Source: Rhodamnia argentea (taxonomy: Eukaryota; Streptophyta; Magnoliopsida; Myrtales; Myrtaceae). From it: DNA of 64,000 nucleotides. Made by a program: the position numbers and the translations under genes. Where the stretch lies: positions 1,322,501-1,386,500 of the forward strand of contig NC_063160.1 of assembly GCF_020921035.1 (NCBI RefSeq). The letters run 5' to 3'. Shown here piece after piece: positions 1 to 9,910 of the stretch (positions within the stretch are counted from its first letter, which is position 1; every line of letters starts with the position of its first letter). The notes below the pieces were generated by a model that saw only the letters and a list, made by a program, of their open reading frames with translations, was not told the DNA's origin and did not search any database.

Positions 1-2190
1 ATAAAACTGGGAACCGAACTACTCAAGGTTGATTTCTAGTTCTGGGTCCCCCTACAAATCGACCTTGAACCAGCCGAGTAAGGCAAGTTTAGCCCAGGGC
101 CAGGCTTGAACCGGCTCGGTTGCTCGACCCTAAACATAAGAGCAGTGACCAATTCAAAGGTGGGTAGGTTTTAAACTTGGAACCTAGAACTTATCATGTT
201 AGGATTGATTCTTAGTTTTTGGAACTAATAACTAATTCCGTTGACCGTGGAATTAAACCGATGTTGACACCTGATTTTTAATCAGGTTTTTTTTAGAAAA
301 TAATTAAAACACAATAAAAATTCATAAATTTTAAAAATCAACTTTGGAAGCCTTGGCCAAGCCTAAAAAATCAATTTTGAACAAAAAAATATTTTTTTAT
401 GAATTTTTATGAATTTTTAAATTTCTTTAATTAGAAAATAACCCAAAAATAAGAAAAATAGCATTTGTGACAAAAAAAAATGAAAAATATTCATTAGTAT
501 TTTTTTAATTGTAATTGAATGTTGCTCACTTTAAAACTCAAAAATTCAATCGGGCACCCTGAATTTCAAAATTTTGCGTTTAGGTCCCTAGTTGAACAAA
601 AATCTGAAATTGAGTCCTTTCTAGTTGTCTTTTCACTTTGTGCTAGTTATGACATTTGATTCTAGTATCTTTAATTGCATTTCTGTCCAATCACTTTCAC
701 GAATTGCGCAAGTTGGGAAATGGACCTATTTGAATTTTCAATTCGGTTCCTTGTTTTCAAACTCCTTCCAAATTTAAACTAATCTTATAGAGCTATATTA
801 GAGATGCCATGATATGATTTGATGCGTTTTATCCGTATGTCCTTGATTACTTGATTTGCACACTTCTTTTATTAATTGTGATTGTTAGGATTTGTTTCTC
901 CCATCTGCTTGAAACTCTAGATTTTAAGACTTTCCTCACCCAAAATTGAGCCTACATGAAATCAAGTTAGAAAAATCAATCAATCTAGGTACCGAAAGGG
1001 CATTAATGGTAACATTGATGAAACTAAGTCCCCGATTCCAAATCTCTGATTCCGTTTGAGTTATACGGTGCCTCCCACCGCCTAATGAGATTTCCAATAT
1101 TCCCCAAAAATCAGTGGCGACTCCAAAGCATGTATACTTAAGCACATGTCACAAGACCGTCTCAAAGGTTGAAACTGTCTTTAAACACAATAATCACCCC
1201 TAAACCCTCCTCTCGATGGTCATGGCAGCTAGAGCTGATTCTAGGGGCAATCCGAGAATCGGCGGAGGCTTTTTTTTTTTTTTTTTCGTTTCACTTTATT
1301 ATATATAAAACATGCCTATGTCAATCATGAATAAAAATCTTTCTACTTTGCAACAATATATCGAACATATTTAATTTCAACAAGTATCTTCTATCTTAGA
1401 AAAAGAGTAAAAGAACTTATTTAGGGTAAGGGGTAAACTAGTTTGGTTGTAGGTTTTAGGTTTGCGGATCTAATCGACAAGTTCAGGACATACAATTGGG
1501 AACCGAACTAGTAAGGACAATCCCCCATTTTTTAAATCGAGAACCGGACCAATCTCCTTATGAATCCACCTTGAACAGGCCGGATAAGGCCACTTTCAGA
1601 TCGATTCCCGAGTTGAACCAGCCGGTTTGCTCACCCCAGTATACAACCAATGGTAACTTCTGGTTAGCAATTATAACTGTTCACGAGTCCAAAGAAATCA
1701 AATCTGTCCAACTTGAGTGGAGAGATTGGCTACAGTGTCCCACTTCACTCATTCCTCCTAGAGTTTCTCTCCTAATTCATAGTCTGAAGACTCTGAACCA
1801 TATTCAGTGGCAAAAGGGTAAGCAAGAGCAACTAGCAGGTCGGCTTAGGAAATTTCTAAGGGTGGCAATTCATGGCATATCATTCACAATCTCTCGCAAC
1901 TTGTCGAGAATCGTCCATTTGAGGAGACCATAAAAGGGGAGAAGGGAGAAACACTGATCATGGCGAGATGAGATGAACTTTTACCTCTTATGGCCCCAAA
2001 AGGCCTATAAAAACACAGAATAACCTCAGCTTACCGATACCGGTGAGTAGTTGAAAATACATCAAAAAGAAGTACACATGACTTACAATCAAACGTATTA
2101 ATACAAAATTCGTTGATACACTTGCATACTTAAAGGTAAGGACCGTATATGTTCGTCGGTTCGGCTCTTATTCAGCTGGTACAGAGAGTT
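1..2190. other. Gene-less repeat-rich stretch
   Basis: No convincing gene is seen. The stretch is AT-rich, with stop codons in all frames. Bases 540-1260 include a segment around 1110-1125 (a 'GTGGCGACTCC' block) that resembles sequence often found near the ends of plant Gypsy LTR retrotransposons; this is a recollection of style, not a demonstrated homology. A poly-T run lies near 1271-1286. The 145-codon open frame at 1496-1933 starts on TTG and lies inside a repeat, so I do not call it a gene. Confidence 0.5.
8..1640. repeat. Pair of diverged direct repeats (8-140 and 1494-1640)
   Basis: Both segments begin with 'GGGAACCGAACTA', continue with 'ACCTTGAAC' followed by a CCGG/CCGAG-containing stretch, and end with 'TTGAACC' plus 'CGGTTTGCTC' or 'CGGTTGCTCG'. 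They are clearly related but have diverged by substitutions and small indels. The repeated GAACCGG-type words recall hAT subterminal DNA, but no terminal inverted repeats or target duplication were found. The element type is therefore unknown. Confidence 0.45.
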
Positions 2191-2202
2191 CCTATTTGAA
2201 CT

Positions 2203-3226
2203 TCAGACATAAACTTGACCTAGCTGCGCCCCCTTGGTGGCAACATGAACTTGCTCTAGCTGGACATCCTGGGCAGCTTCCCTCTGAGGCTCAGGCTGGA
2301 AGTAAGCTTCCAGATGGTTGGCCAGGGCCGGCTTGTTGATGCTCTCGCAGTGATATGACTTGCAGACGAAGTAGATCATGGTTTGGATCACGAGGCTGAA
2401 CAGGAACAGGAACATCAGTAGGACGAGGCAGAGGATGCCGATGCCTACCACAATTCCTAGGTTCCATGCATACACCACAAACCACTGGTACAGTATCAAT
2501 ATCCCCTCATAGCACAAGACCAGCAGCAGGAAGATGAAGCTCGTGACTACTCGCTTGCCCTCAATAAGGTTTATGCTCTTGACCATTGCCTTGATCCCAT
2601 AGTTCTCCTCCTCCAGGACGGAGACCACACTCGCCAGCTGCCAGACGATGCTCAGGTACACGAACCCAACGAGGAACAGGATCAAGAGGACGTACCAGAT
2701 GACCCTCCCGGCCGGTGAGAAACCGATCAGCAGCGCCCACATGACGAAAGTCCCCAATATGCATAAGCTATAGGCCAAGTGGATGAAGAAACTCCATAGG
2801 AATGTGATGGTGACTCGTTTCCACACGTTTGGGACCACGGACATGATCTTTTTGAAGGCAATTGGCTTTCCAGTGAAATTGCAGGCCACCGATGTACACG
2901 ACCGCGGAAGTAGAGAGAAGGGAAAGCACCAGGACAAAGACCAAGTATGCTACTTTGATGAGCCAATATTCTATACGCTCGGATGACAGGAATTCGTCCG
3001 CGCGTTCATTGTCCCGATAGTGATAGAGCCTGTATCGTACAAATCGCATTCTTGCTTCCAGGTTCTCAGAAACTGGGATCTGAATTAAGAAGATGACAGC
3101 GAGAGGGAGGATAAAAGCAAGCGTGAGTTGAGTGAAGATCTTCTTCCATGAGAAGATGATCTTGAAGGATTCCTTGAAGATGCCAAGGAACCCGAGATAC
3201 CGAAGCTTCTCTTCCTCACTATCCAT
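2203..3226 (-). pseudogene. Frameshifted At1g31130/At4g19950-like membrane protein
   Basis: This is a single-exon member of the same family as the intact genes at 4249-5259 and 16675-17655. The start ATG (complement of 3224-3226) aligns with the family start, a short acidic N-terminus followed by 'LRYLGFLGIF'. The first part reads to 'STSAVVYI' near 2896; the remainder ('FKKIMSVVPNVWKR' through 'VIQTMIYFVCKSYH') continues in another frame. Compared with the paralogs, one extra base between the TAC codon and the GTG-GCC codons explains the shift, and no other stop breaks either part. About six hydrophobic segments are present in total. The C-terminus carries two copies of the family's terminal Q-L-x-Q-x-[HY]-V motif. 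A recent pseudogene is most likely; an assembly error is possible because only one base is wrong. A read-through product would have the family length (about 340 residues). Confidence 0.75.
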
Positions 3227-3259
3227 CTTCGTTAACACTCTGCTTATGTGGTCCTCCAT

Positions 3260-4248
3260 AAGGGTGGTTCAGAAGCTCTGCAGATGAAGCTGAGAGAAAC
3301 CATGGATATTTATATACAGATGTAGATGACTAAGGAGGGTTAACTTCTACATTGACAATCTGATCACGCCGCTTGTCTCTGCCTGGATTGAAATCTATGT
3401 CGTTTGATGTGATTTCCTGGTTAGATTCTGAAAATCAAAACAAATGCTTTGGACAAAAGATGGTGACAATGACAAAGTCTTGCTCTAGCTAGAGCAAAGC
3501 ACGAGGAAATGATAAAATAAGCCTGTTTTGATTACAGCAAATTACAGTTGTTTAATAAAAACTATGATTTGGCTTTTCGTCTGCACTATTTTGGCGCGAA
3601 TCCAGTTTGTACCCGATGATACATTTGTGCCAGATGATGAGCCACGCGAAGAATTCTAGGAAGGGAATGAACAGAGCCAAAAGCGATCTCCATTTTTATA
3701 ATTTAGGGGTTGCCAACTATTCCCAATCAGTATGCAGTGACGATCATCTTCTTATACGACGGTAAATCACTACCAAAACATCAGAGTTTTATCCGATTGA
3801 TGATGATGGATATTCTCATTTTTCGTCCTAAGGAACAATGCAGATGTTGCGATAGCACCGCAGTTCGTTCATCTGCTGGTATTAAGCAAAGCTGCTAGGG
3901 TCCTGTAATGAACCTTACAGGAACTTGCTATGCAACTCATTCCTTACATCCTGTTTTATGATATATTCTAATCAACCAACAATTTACTTTGTCCTAATCC
4001 TGTTTAGGCCAGAGAGAGACTTATTATCATGATTGTGACAATCTTTTAACATATACAACAGTGAAACATAGAAAAGTTAGAGCACACTGTATTTTTTTTT
4101 TTCCTGGCCTTGAGCTAGAGAACATAGTGTCAAAGGCGCACTTTCATATAGATATATACCAGACATTTATACATTTCCAAGCTGCAAACTTTATTATCTT
4201 AAACTAAGATGCAGAAAACTCTCAAACCCACACAGGGAATATAGAAAT
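3260..4248. other. Intergenic stretch between family copies
   Basis: The DNA is AT-rich and holds no supportable gene. The first 200 bases lie directly upstream of the broken copy and would contain its promoter. A poly-T run occurs near 4091-4102. Nothing else was recognised. Confidence 0.4.
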
Positions 4249-5259
4249 TCAGACATGGAGTTGATCAAGCTGGATGGAATTGGCCTTCAGAGGGACATAG
4301 TCTCCAAGATAGACCTCGAGATGATCAGACAAGGAGGACTTGTCGATGTTCTCATGGTGGTAGGACTTGCAGACAAAGTAGATCACTGTCTGAACGACCA
4401 GATCGAAAAGGACCACCATCAGCAGCAGCAACAAGCAGATCAGTCCAACCCCAATCTTGATTCCAATCCCATCGACCAAGTCCAAGACGACAAGGCCCTC
4501 GAACAATGCCAGAACCAGAACAGAGCACAGCAGGACACCAAGGAAACAACCAACCGACACACCCATCTTGCCCTTGATCAGCCTCTTGCTCTTCACCATC
4601 GCCTTCCTCCCGTACACGTCTTCAAGAACCGAGATCACGCTCGCTAATTGCCAGATCATGGTGATATAAACAAACCCAATGACGCACAAGATCAAGAGAA
4701 TCACCAGCATGGCAATCCCAGGCCCAGGGCCGAGTTGAAATTGCCTCATGATGAGGAACCACACGAAAAAAAGCCCAACAGCCACAACGATGAAGGCAAA
4801 GAAGGTCGCGAAGCTCCAGAGGAAGGTGACCATGAGCCTCTTCCACACTCTGGGCACGACGCTCATGATCTTCTTGAAAGTGATCTGCTTGGCGGCGTAG
4901 ACGCAAGCCACCGTGTACACGACGGCCGAGGTCGAGAGCAGAGAGAAGATGAAGACGAAGACGAAGTAGCCGAGCTTGACGAGCCAGAAGGCGACCCACT
5001 CCTTCTTGAGCATGCGGGACAGGTACTGGTACCTCGAGCTGTCCTCCCAGGCGTCGTCCCGGTCTATCTCGTGGCTGAGGATCTTGTAGGAGAGGACCTG
5101 AGAGACCCCGTAGTGGGCGAGGAAGATGACGCAGAGAGGGAGGATGAGGGCGACCGTGATCTGGGCGAAGATCTTCCTCCATTTGAGGATGATCTTGGAG
5201 GTCTCTCGGTAGACGCCGAGGAACCCGAGGAACTGCAGCGCGTGCTGGTCTCCGTCCAT
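4249..5259 (-). CDS. Multi-pass membrane protein, At1g31130/At4g19950-like
   Basis: An intact single-exon frame of 336 residues. The N-terminal signature is 'LQFLGFLGVYRETSKIILKW'. Six hydrophobic segments are visible at roughly residues 31-54, 92-121, 142-171, 183-206, 233-260 and 268-296. The central motif 'STSAVVYTVACVYAAKQITF' and the C-terminal block 'FVCKSYHHENIDKSSLSDHL', then 'YLGDYVPLK' and 'QLDQLHV', match plant proteins that databases often name 'polyadenylate-binding protein 1-B-binding protein'. That name is inherited and the biological role is not established. The protein is probably an integral membrane protein. The start is the first ATG before the conserved block and lies about 60 bases below a TATA-like site. 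It is the best-preserved of four local copies and the only intact one that keeps the full C-terminal block. The GC-rich overlapping frames on both strands are shadows. Confidence 0.85.
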   Translation of the reverse strand: MDGDQHALQFLGFLGVYRETSKIILKWRKIFAQITVALILPLCVIFLAHYGVSQVLSYKILSHEIDRDDAWEDSSRYQYLSRMLKKEWVAFWLVKLGYFVFVFIFSLLSTSAVVYTVACVYAAKQITFKKIMSVVPRVWKRLMVTFLWSFATFFAFIVVAVGLFFVWFLIMRQFQLGPGPGIAMLVILLILCVIGFVYITMIWQLASVISVLEDVYGRKAMVKSKRLIKGKMGVSVGCFLGVLLCSVLVLALFEGLVVLDLVDGIGIKIGVGLICLLLLLMVVLFDLVVQTVIYFVCKSYHHENIDKSSLSDHLEVYLGDYVPLKANSIQLDQLHV

Positions 5260-5317
5260 CGTTTCCTTCGCGCAGAGGAACCAACCAAGAACGAGCGAAA
5301 CAGAGCAAGACTCAAAG

Positions 5318-5330
5318 ACTTATAAAGGGT
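5318..5330 (-). promoter_or_regulatory. TATA-like box upstream of the 4249-5259 gene
   Basis: On the minus strand the sequence reads CCCTTTATAAGT, about 60 bases upstream of the ATG at 5259. A corresponding but less clear position exists upstream of the 16675-17655 gene. Assignment rests on position and composition only. Confidence 0.35.
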
Positions 5331-5780
5331 CTCGAGAAGAAGAAGAACAGAGCTTTTGGCGAAGCCATTAATGGCGATGGCGACGTTGTCGGAGTGGGGT
5401 TGGGAAGAGGGAAGACTTGGAAACTTCAACAAGTCAAGCTTTTTTTCCCTTCAGATTCCTACTCCATCCATCCAGTATTCGCCACCTCCACAAATGAATT
5501 TTTGCATAAAGGAGAGAAGAGGACAGAGCTTTTGGTCCCACTTCCTCTGCTCGTGGCCTGTAGTTTCTTGGGTTTCTTGATTTAGTGGTGATCGTAGCAC
5601 GAAACGCGTGGATAGGTTTTTGCCCTTTAACTCGACTTGGGGTTGGCCATGGAATTCAGCCGAGTTCATGTGGCTTGGACTCCGCGTCAAAGCGATGATG
5701 CAGTAACGCGGAAAGTGAGTGCGCTTGTGGACTCGACTAAGAAATCTCCATTAGAAGCTAACTTATTTGCGTATAAAACC
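5331..5780. other. Upstream region conserved between two family copies
   Basis: The stretch upstream of the 4249-5259 gene shares recognisable blocks with 17790-18060 upstream of the 16675-17655 gene. These include 'TTTCTTGATTTAG', 'GATCG' followed by 'AGCACGAAACGCG', and a shared 'GGGTTTTTGCC'-like run. This shows that the promoter region was copied along with the gene. No separate gene is seen here. Confidence 0.55.
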
Positions 5781-6373
5781 GGAAAATTATCAACAACAAA
5801 AAAAAAATCTAAATCTATTGCACTTTTATCGATTCGATCCTAAACATTTTCACGTTTTGCCAATTGAATCCGTTCTGTAGTTTTTGGCAGAAAATCGTTG
5901 ACGTGAACGCCGATCGCCTTACGTGGCACGACCGATTGCTAATGTGGGCAATTTTTAATAAAATATTTTAATACATTTTTTTTATTTTTAATGGAAAATG
6001 TATTTTGTATTTTGTATTTTCCCTCTATCCCTCGATCGGCCACCGCCAGGCCTCGTCGATGGATGGCCTCAAGTGAGGGCAACCCTCACTGATTTGGCGA
6101 AGGGTTGCCTAGAGTTGCCCTCGCCTAAGGCCTCGCAATGGCATGCGGAGGGAAAAAGGGACAAAGAAAAAAAGGAAAAACAGTAAAGAAGTAAAACATA
6201 AAAAATCAATGAAATATTATTGAAGTTGTCCACGTCGGCACCTAATGCCTAATATCCATATCAGCAATTTTTAACCAAGATTGGCCAGTTTGACTCAATT
6301 GAAAAAATTAAAAGGTGTAAGGCTGAATTGGCAAAAGTGTAATAAATTTATGACTTTTTGGACAATTTTCCCC
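5781..6373. repeat. Inverted-repeat element, family A copy 1, with GC-rich core
   Basis: The left end begins 'GGAAAATTATC' and continues 'CTAAATCTATTGCACTTTT'. The right end, reversed, begins 'GGGGAAAATTGTCC' and continues 'CATAAATTTATTACACTTTT'. The arms are long and imperfect, and include the words 'GTTGACGTGAACG' on the left and, inverted, 'CACGTCGG' on the right. The core at about 6015-6140 is GC-rich with repeated GAGGC/CCTCGCC words. This is a foldback or MITE-like non-autonomous DNA element; related copies lie at 18398-18874, 45068-46060 and 63249-63564. No clear target duplication was found. Confidence 0.6.
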
Positions 6374-6552
6374 ATAAGGTTTGTAAAGAATTTTAACATG
6401 CCGAGACACAGCGCGTCGGTTGCGTGCAGAGCATCCTCACTTATGATATGCTTTATCAACACGCTTTGCTCTTCATTTCCATACGTATGTCAATCACGTA
6501 TTTTGCACTTAAGTTTTCTGTACATGTCCACAGTTGAGACCTGATACGAAAC

Positions 6553-7190
6553 TCAAAACAGTCCAAAATTTTTTAATACCTTGGCTGGAACACAATTTGC
6601 CAATGATGAGTTTAAAATGGATTAGAATTGGGACATCATAATGCAAGGGACAAATATAATAAGGGCATCTTTAAGTGTCAATATTAAACTTATAAACTCA
6701 ACTCGAGTAGATGTATTGGATCTATTGAATGTACCCATCTGGGAACCTCATGAAGATTATTATTGCATGTGCCTTTATGCATGTACCATATTCTAAGTGA
6801 ACCATATAAATGCGTCAAAAAGAGTAGATTTACTCATAAATACAACGGAATATACATTACGATACTCGAACTCATTCGTGGAGTACGTTACATTTTTTTT
6901 TTTTTTTTTGCATCTAGATAGGTTTCACTTATAGAGATCATAACATTCCAATGAGCTCACTAATTGTATGGTACTCCTCGAAGCACTTGACCCATGCTTA
7001 TTGTTGCGATATCCACATCGTTTGATTATGAGATTTAAATGTGTATATGTATCCAATATCTTTTTCTACCAGTCAAAAAGATATTCGGAATTGGGGGTGT
7101 TGTCCGATGATTCAAGTGCCCATCACGAATGGTGGGCATGGAATAAGGCGATTTTTAGGTCCAAGAGCATTTAATGATTTTTCTAAAATT
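6553..7190. repeat. Paralogous flank, homologous to 14950-15051 plus 15962-16410
   Basis: Blocks match in the same order and orientation: 'GATGAG' followed by 'TTAAAATGGAT' and 'CATCAT'/'GATGCAAGG'; 'ATATTAA' followed by 'CTTAT' and 'GAACTCAA'; 'ACCATATTCTAAGT'; 'TACTCATAAATACAACGGA'; and 'GTGGGCATGGAAT'. The two stretches are old duplicates that travelled with the membrane-protein cluster. This copy lacks the insertion found in the other and so acts as the empty site. It holds no gene. Confidence 0.65.
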
Positions 7191-7721
7191 AGAGACCTAC
7201 CTTATCATGTTTAGTGGGACCCAGCTAAGCACTTGATGGGTCTTTGGCACCATCTTACTAGGGGAAAAAAAGATAAAATAAAATACTAACTATTTGAAGA
7301 AAATCTAACAATCTTAGTAACTTGAACCCTTTCTGTCAAATAAAAAATTCTTAAACTTTCACTATAGTCCCAAATTTACCCGCGCATCCCAAAATCATCA
7401 CTAATTGACTCAGAATTATCAACATCAGAACCAATTAGAAGTTTATTATTAGAACTCCCATTTTTCTAATTCCAAAAAAAAAAAAGAACTTTCCATTCTC
7501 ATTAACACCCTGACTTTGTAAGAAACAACAACAACCTCATGATATTGATAGTATAGAAAGAATCAATAGCGATTTTCGGATGCACAATCGAATTTGAGAC
7601 TAGAATGAAAGTTTAGGATTTTTATGAAACAAAAAAAAAAGTTAGGGGCAGAATTTGGACTAAACCTAAACTTTAGGGTTTTTTTTTTTAGAGAATTATG
7701 CCCTAGATTTTTATATGGGGT
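7191..7721. other. AT-rich intergenic DNA
   Basis: No gene is seen. The stretch contains several A- and T-runs (for example 7476-7486 and 7627-7636). The last 100 bases contain inverted words that also occur inside the tandem units that follow. Confidence 0.35.
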
Positions 7722-9910
7722 ATTTTTCCAACTTATTTTGTCTACATGTGTCAATGACTTCGAGTATACTTGGGCCACCTTTTTTTTTTTTTTTAACTTT
7801 TCTTGTACCATTTAAAATTTGATTATCTTCTTTAATGTTGACACTAAAAAAATTTTATGCAAAACGTACAATAATTAATGGATAATATTCATTTAGATTT
7901 TCTCATCAAATTATCTTGTGTTTCCACTCTTTATTGTTTTCAAAAGTTTAAAGGTAAAGCAAAAGCAGCTTCACTAAAGCCGCAGCCAACAGCTTTCTGA
8001 AGTTGCTTTAATATCCGCATATCCGTATGGTGATATTGATGATCTTACTAATAAGGAAGGATTTTATTTAATGCTGAAAGAAATAAGCATAGTTAGAATA
8101 TGACCAAAACAGGTCAAGTCCTTGGCCTTATCTTGCACGTGACAATGACGTCGAGTTGGCGGGGGAGAAATGCTCACGTGAGGTTGAGCCCCACACGAGC
8201 TTTTACTCAGTGATTTGTTTTTTTATGGTGACTTCAGCAAATCTTTAGTTCTATGCATATAATGTTGGTGTTTGTAAACATAAAAGTGCCCTTTTCTTAT
8301 TTCATACACGATGGAAATGAGCAATTGGGCTAGATCCCATTATATCCACATGCAGGTACGTAATTATTATAGATGCATTTTGATGACATTTTAGGCTATG
8401 CGCTATATAAAATGGCGAAATATGTCTCTAAGTGAGAGGGGGTGTGGAAAGTGGTGTTTTTAAGTTTTTTGGAGGGGAACTATCCTTATGTTATTAGATG
8501 CATTTTGTTTTCGCAAATAAGAATCAACAATATTTTTATTTTTATTTGTATTTTCGAAATTATATTACTAAATTTAACTATTGAGTCCTATCAAAACAGT
8601 GCGACTATCCACATAGGAGTTGCAGTTAAATTTTTTTTAATTTTTAATTTTTATTTATGACAAATGGTTATGAAGAACTCTTACAACCTCTGAAAAAGTG
8701 TGTGAAAAATTACGGTTATTTGGACATGAATAGGTGTGTCCAAAAATTACTGTTACTTAGACATGAAGAGGTATGTCCGAACTCACAGTTATTCGGATAT
8801 GAAAAGTTGCATTTGAATTTGCAATTTTCGGAATGGAGAATTGTGTACATATAAGCGAATATATACACACTACTATTTTGTTCATTTGACACTTCAACTT
8901 CCATTTTCATTTTTTTTTCAAAGAAATACAATCTTCTTCTCCAATTGTTTCTCTTCATAGATCCTTAGAATTGCTACATGATATTTTCACTTGAGACTTT
9001 GTTGTATTTTGGAATATATTTGCTGCCTCAAAATCTGATTCCATTTGATCACATTCCCCGACAATATTTTCTAACATATATTTTTTATTATGTTATGTTT
9101 CTATTCGGCCAAATACCCAAAAAAATTCTCAACTTTAGCATCTGTCCCAATTATGTGCTAAAATTTTTTTATCTCATAAATAATCTTCAACTTTTACTTT
9201 TGTCCCAATTCTACTTGCCTAATACTAAAAAAAAATTAACTTTTATTTTTGTCCCAATTCTACAGGCATAATATCCACACAAAAAAAGTCCAACTTGAAC
9301 ATCTGTCTAATTACATCTATATTTTTTTGTCTCATAAAAAATCCTCAACTTTTACTTTCGTCTCAATTCTACCACCATTAGTATTCCGTCCATAACCAAT
9401 GTTAGTTAATCATATATGGCATTTTCACGTCATTAATGAATTACACCTCACCAAAGCCGATATGAAGAAAAACCCCTACTTTTCTTCTATTGTTTGCTTC
9501 CCCTAAACATTACTTGGAGATACGTAACCACTCAAGACGACACGTTTCGGATTATCCAGGGCATTTAATAGCCCAAAGAATGGCTAGACATAGAGATTTG
9601 ATTATTTGGACGAACGATCTCAAATCTCATTGTCCTTGAAACCTGTTGTTTTCAAAATTCGAAGATTCATTAGTAAGTTCAACAAGAAAATTCGAACCAC
9701 GTGTGATTCACTAAAGGTAATTATGGACATATGTAAAAGTTGGGGACTTTTATGAGACAAAAAAAATATGGATAGAATTGGGACATATGTTAAAGTTGAA
9801 GTTTTTTTGGGTATTAGATGATATAATTAGGACAAAAGTAAAAGTTGGGGGGTTTTTTATAAGACAATTTTTTTTTTGACATAATTGGGACAAATGTTAA
9901 AATTAGGGTT
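7722..9910. repeat. Tandem duplication, unit 1
   Basis: This unit is about 2190 bp long, starts at 'TTTTTCCAACTTATTTTG' and is directly followed by a second copy. Identity over most of the length is high, with scattered single-base changes, so the duplication is fairly recent. The unit contains a TATA-like stretch (8845-8870), a CT-rich leader-like stretch, and an internal pair of inverted blocks (about 9105-9400 against 9715-9900) that share the words 'CAACTTTTACTTTTGTCCC' and its reverse. No coding frame is convincing: the 65-codon frame at 8657-8854 is also present in unit 2 but resembles nothing I know. Unit 1 has about 200 bp (8362-8510) that unit 2 lacks. Confidence 0.8.

Noticed and set aside
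1496-1933. 145-codon open frame
   Set aside because: It has no ATG start at the given end, lies on one of the diverged direct repeats, and has no recognisable domain.
4255-5325. Long open frames in other frames and on the opposite strand over the 4249-5259 gene (up to 228 codons)
   Set aside because: They are low-complexity Arg/Pro/Glu/Asp-rich translations caused by GC-rich codon use in the real gene, with no domain likeness.
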